From the NCBI GenBank assembly GCA_028716365.1, contig JAQUPZ010000001.1, positions 62,001-126,000 on the forward strand: DNA of 64,000 bases, in the 5' to 3' direction. The notes below the pieces were generated by a model that was not told the origin of the DNA, ran no database searches, and saw nothing but the letters and a program-made list of their open reading frames with translations. Both the position numbers and the translations under genes were made by a program. How positions within the stretch are numbered: the first letter of the stretch is position 1; each line of letters begins with the position of its first letter. Positions 61,361 through 64,000 of this stretch are shown here, in pieces. This stretch comes from Kiritimatiellia bacterium (GTDB lineage: Bacteria; Verrucomicrobiota; Kiritimatiellia; UBA8416; YA12-FULL-48-11).

Positions 61361-62200
61361 ATGTGGGTATGGATCAATACTGTTATACAGATTACCGTTC
61401 TTGCGTGTATGTTCTATTATATTTTCCTGTTCTTCAGGGGAACCCGTGGTGCGCAGGTACTGGCCGGGCTTGGATTATTGCTCGCAATCCTTATCGTCCT
61501 GACGCAAATTTTCAATCTGGATGCACTCAACTGGATTCTGCGTAATCTTTCAGTTTTTCTGGGTGTGGCCATACTGGTGATTTTTCAACCTGAGATCCGG
61601 CGCGCGCTTGCAGAGTTGGGGAAACAATCGGTGTTTTCCGCAACGGTGGAAAAACGCACAGTAATTGATCATTTGGTTGAGACCGTAACTCACCTGGCGG
61701 AACACAGGGTGGGGGCGCTGATTGCAATTGAGCGTGAAATCGGTACGCGTTCGGTTCAGGAAACAGGCGTTAAACTGGATGTTGCGGTGATCCCGGAACT
61801 GCTTTCGAGCATATTCTATCCTCATACGCCTCTTCATGATGGGGGTGTGATCATTGTTGGCAACAGGATAATGGCCGCAGGCTGTGTCTTCCCGCTGTCG
61901 CAGGATATTGAACTGCACAAGACTTACGGAACCAGACACAGGGCGGCGGTGGGTCTCAGCGAGGAAACGGATGCGATCGTGATTGTGGTCTCAGAGGAAA
62001 CGGGTGCGATTTCAGTCTGTTATCGCGGGAGGTTGAGCAGTGGAATGGATGGCGAACAATTAGAAAAGTTTTTATCGGATCTCATGTTGAAACAGCCGGA
62101 TACTGTCTGGCGCCGGGCACAGGAAGAATTGGACCTTACTCCGGAAGGTATTGCCAAATCTGAAAAGATGGAACAGGAAATAAAAACGGACCATGAATAA
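61361..62200 (+). CDS. cdaA: Diadenylate cyclase (c-di-AMP synthase), CdaA type
   Basis: A 279-residue membrane protein with three N-terminal transmembrane segments (about residues 5-80) and a DAC domain that condenses two ATP into cyclic di-AMP. The catalytic DGA motif reads DGG here (PLHDGGVIIVG), while the RHR motif is intact (TRHRAAVGLSE). The length and order match CdaA/DacA. It starts 3 bp after folP and overlaps the YbbR-like regulator gene by 8 bp, the usual cdaA-cdaR pairing. c-di-AMP typically controls osmolyte and potassium balance and envelope homeostasis. Confidence 0.95.
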   Translation: MWVWINTVIQITVLACMFYYIFLFFRGTRGAQVLAGLGLLLAILIVLTQIFNLDALNWILRNLSVFLGVAILVIFQPEIRRALAELGKQSVFSATVEKRTVIDHLVETVTHLAEHRVGALIAIEREIGTRSVQETGVKLDVAVIPELLSSIFYPHTPLHDGGVIIVGNRIMAAGCVFPLSQDIELHKTYGTRHRAAVGLSEETDAIVIVVSEETGAISVCYRGRLSSGMDGEQLEKFLSDLMLKQPDTVWRRAQEELDLTPEGIAKSEKMEQEIKTDHE

Positions 62201-63131
62201 CGTGGAAAAACTTAAAACCATTATTCTGAATAATTGGAAATTAAAACTGCTGGCATCAGGTCTGGCAATTCTGGTTATTTATGAAATCAGAGAGGCAACA
62301 AGTTTCGAAGTTCCATATGATATTCCCATCAAGGTGGAAGTTGGTGAAGGTATTGCCATTTTGGATCAACCCAAGACAGTACGGGTGGTTTTTAAAGGTT
62401 CCCAGGAAGATCTAAGGCGGCTCAGCCAGAATGAAATAGCGGCAATTATACGGCCCAAAGCAACAGACCCGGCAGGTTCGGAAAAAATAACCATCAAGCA
62501 AAGTGATGTTCAGGGGGTTTCCGGTGTTAGAGTAATGCAGATAGAACCACGAGTTATAAAAATAGTTTTTGACCGGGAAATCGAAAAAGATGTTGCAGTT
62601 GCAAAACCTTCGATTATCGGAACACCTCTTATCGGAAAAGTAGAGCTTGATTATCAGCCGCGGGTAGTCAAAATCCGTGGTTCAAATCTGCGTTTACGGA
62701 ATAAGGAAGAAGTCAGTACTGAGCCGATAGATGTGGACGGGCGTGTGGAGTCTTTTTCCAAGACGGTCAGAATACTGCCGTCGCGTGATACATGGGTGTC
62801 CAAGATTCAACCGGCTGAGGTTACAGTTGATGTCAACATAGTGACTGAATCGGTGACAAAAGAATGGAATCATGTTGTGGTGCGTGGAATTGTGGATCCG
62901 GGCACTGCCGAAGACATGCATTTTGAGCCGAATTATGTAAAAGTTACGCTTAAGGGACGGATGGAAGAAATTGAAAATGTTATCAGTAATTCCATGATGG
63001 CATTTGTTGATTGTACAATGTTGAGTTCCGGCATGGTCATCGACCTGCCGGTCAAAATACATTTGCCGCCAAATGTGGATGTAGAGACAATAATTGAACC
63101 TGCAGCTGTGAAGGCATTCGGCAACAGGTGA
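62193..63131 (+). CDS. YbbR-domain protein, CdaR-type partner of CdaA
   Basis: A 312-residue protein with one N-terminal membrane anchor (NWKLKLLASGLAILVIYEIR) followed by an outward-facing chain of about three YbbR repeats, recognisable in VRVVFKGSQEDLRRLSQNEI, DRVESF-like linkers and VKVTLKGRMEEIENV. In Firmicutes the equivalent protein binds CdaA and tunes its activity. The 8-bp overlap with cdaA supports the same partnership here. Confidence 0.88.
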   Translation: MNNVEKLKTIILNNWKLKLLASGLAILVIYEIREATSFEVPYDIPIKVEVGEGIAILDQPKTVRVVFKGSQEDLRRLSQNEIAAIIRPKATDPAGSEKITIKQSDVQGVSGVRVMQIEPRVIKIVFDREIEKDVAVAKPSIIGTPLIGKVELDYQPRVVKIRGSNLRLRNKEEVSTEPIDVDGRVESFSKTVRILPSRDTWVSKIQPAEVTVDVNIVTESVTKEWNHVVVRGIVDPGTAEDMHFEPNYVKVTLKGRMEEIENVISNSMMAFVDCTMLSSGMVIDLPVKIHLPPNVDVETIIEPAAVKAFGNR

Positions 63132-63184
63132 GAGTTGATAAATAAACAGATTTCCGGGAAAATCCGGGATAATGGAGTATAAAA

Positions 63185-64000
63185 ATGGCAGGAGTAAGTA
63201 AAGAATCTGAACGCAGTGTCCGTTTTGCATGGGGACTGCTTTTGCTGGCACTGAGCGTACTGCTTGGGCTCAGTATTTTTTCTTATGACTGGAAAGACGT
63301 CAGTTCCCTGGTGGTGTTTCCAAATGACCCGCCGACCAATCTTATCGGTCTTGTAGGAGCATGGCTGTCGTTTGTCCTGTTCTTTCTCATGGGTGCAGGA
63401 GCTTATCTGATTCCTTTCTGGTTCCTTCTGATCGGATTCATAATGATATTCAGGCGCGAAGAACGGATATGGCCAAAGATTGTATGGGCGCTGTTTGCCA
63501 TTATATCTCTGGGTTCAATACTGGAACTTCATGAAGCATCATTTAGTGCAATGTGCAAACGGCTTAACATGCCGGATGCGGGCGGTATTTTCAGCCATGT
63601 AATTACCCGGGATTTTCTTGTTACGTGGCTCAACCCGGTTGGCACGGCTACTCTCGCATGGTCGGCGCTTATAGTTTCTCTTGTGATGTTCATTAAGGTG
63701 GAGACGGTGGCGGCTTGGTTTCATTTGGCATTGGCATGTTGCCGGGGTGGGTACGAAAGATATCAGACCTTTATGCTTGAACGTAAAGACATGCGTGAAC
63801 GCATTGAAAGTGAGAAGGAGGCAATAGAAAAGCAACGCAAGCGTCTTGAAAGAGTTATCCAGAAAGAGGAACGCGTTGCAAGGGTGAGAGACGAACAACC
63901 AGAAGTTAAACCATCAGAGAAAGAAGAAACTGCGCCGATTCGAAGTGTGATCGAGCCGAAGATCCCTGTCAAAACAGAGGAAAAAGAACCCGTAGTTGTG
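63185..64000 (+). CDS. ftsK: DNA translocase FtsK, N-terminal part (runs off the window)
   Basis: The first 272 codons of a gene that continues past the window end. It has about four to five transmembrane segments in residues 15-185 (FAWGLLLLALSVLLGLSIF and on), as in the FtsK/SpoIIIE 4TM domain that anchors the translocase at the division septum. A long charged helical linker follows (ERKDMRERIESEKEAIEKQ). The motor and gamma domains are outside, so the assignment rests on the N-terminal architecture and position. Confidence 0.8.
   Translation, partial: MAGVSKESERSVRFAWGLLLLALSVLLGLSIFSYDWKDVSSLVVFPNDPPTNLIGLVGAWLSFVLFFLMGAGAYLIPFWFLLIGFIMIFRREERIWPKIVWALFAIISLGSILELHEASFSAMCKRLNMPDAGGIFSHVITRDFLVTWLNPVGTATLAWSALIVSLVMFIKVETVAAWFHLALACCRGGYERYQTFMLERKDMRERIESEKEAIEKQRKRLERVIQKEERVARVRDEQPEVKPSEKEETAPIRSVIEPKIPVKTEEKEPVVV

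Noticed and set aside
1-64000. tRNA, rRNA or CRISPR loci
   Set aside because: No tRNA cloverleaf-like sequence, rRNA segment or regularly spaced repeat array was recognised in the intergenic regions.

Overview
The window is about 48-50 % GC and comes from a Gram-negative-type bacterium. It encodes many lipoproteins and Tat-signal proteins, a murA with an Asp-type active site, a c-di-AMP synthase operon, and a long run of secreted beta-propeller, beta-helix and esterase proteins. This gene content would fit an uncultured polysaccharide- or glycan-degrading member of the PVC/Lentisphaerota/Kiritimatiellota-like lineages. That placement is inference only; no rRNA or other phylogenetic marker was tested.

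Region 1 (1-13.9 kb) is mostly housekeeping: the end of an M24 aminopeptidase, a Spy/CpxP-like periplasmic protein, murA and tkt (minus strand), ppdK with a strong terminator, a Tat-signal TIM-barrel protein, apt, two tiny related lipoproteins, two tandem transglutaminase-like genes, serS and tilS. Each of the tandem genes (9687-10268 and 10442-11011) is interrupted by one in-frame TGA at the equivalent codon. Protein-level conservation continues after it, and a stem-loop is preserved downstream in both copies. They are candidate selenoproteins or other UGA-recoded genes and are the most unusual feature of the window.

Region 2 (13.9-58.3 kb) is an accessory catabolic island lying between tilS and ftsH, genes that sit together in many bacteria. 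It starts with a LacI-controlled operon for an exported nucleoside hydrolase, a ribose-type ABC importer and ribokinase. Next comes an operon of surface or secreted proteins (TolB-like propeller, formylglycine-enzyme-like lipoprotein, PHP/IPT/propeller chimera, beta-helix protein, aldo/keto reductase), then a convergent MFS transporter and a GntR/LacI hybrid regulator with a clear operator. From 31.5 to 50.7 kb there is a sugar or sugar-acid catabolism cluster: sialidase-like and GH43/GH32-like propellers (fused in one gene, separate in two others), SDRs, a Gfo/Idh/MocA enzyme, YhcH-like protein, HpaI-type aldolase, NanM-like mutarotase, UroD-family protein, aldo/keto reductase, SGNH hydrolase, DapA/NanA-like lyase and a pair of ATC-hydrolase-like proteins. 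AraC and IclR regulators are embedded in it. From 51.6 to 58.1 kb lie exported enzymes: an alpha/beta hydrolase, a Tat-exported LarA-like protein, an NHL propeller, an amidohydrolase and a protein of unknown function.

Region 3 (58.4-64 kb) returns to the core genome: ftsH, folP, cdaA, a YbbR/CdaR-type gene and the 5' part of ftsK. No tRNA, rRNA, CRISPR array, integrase or transposase was seen.
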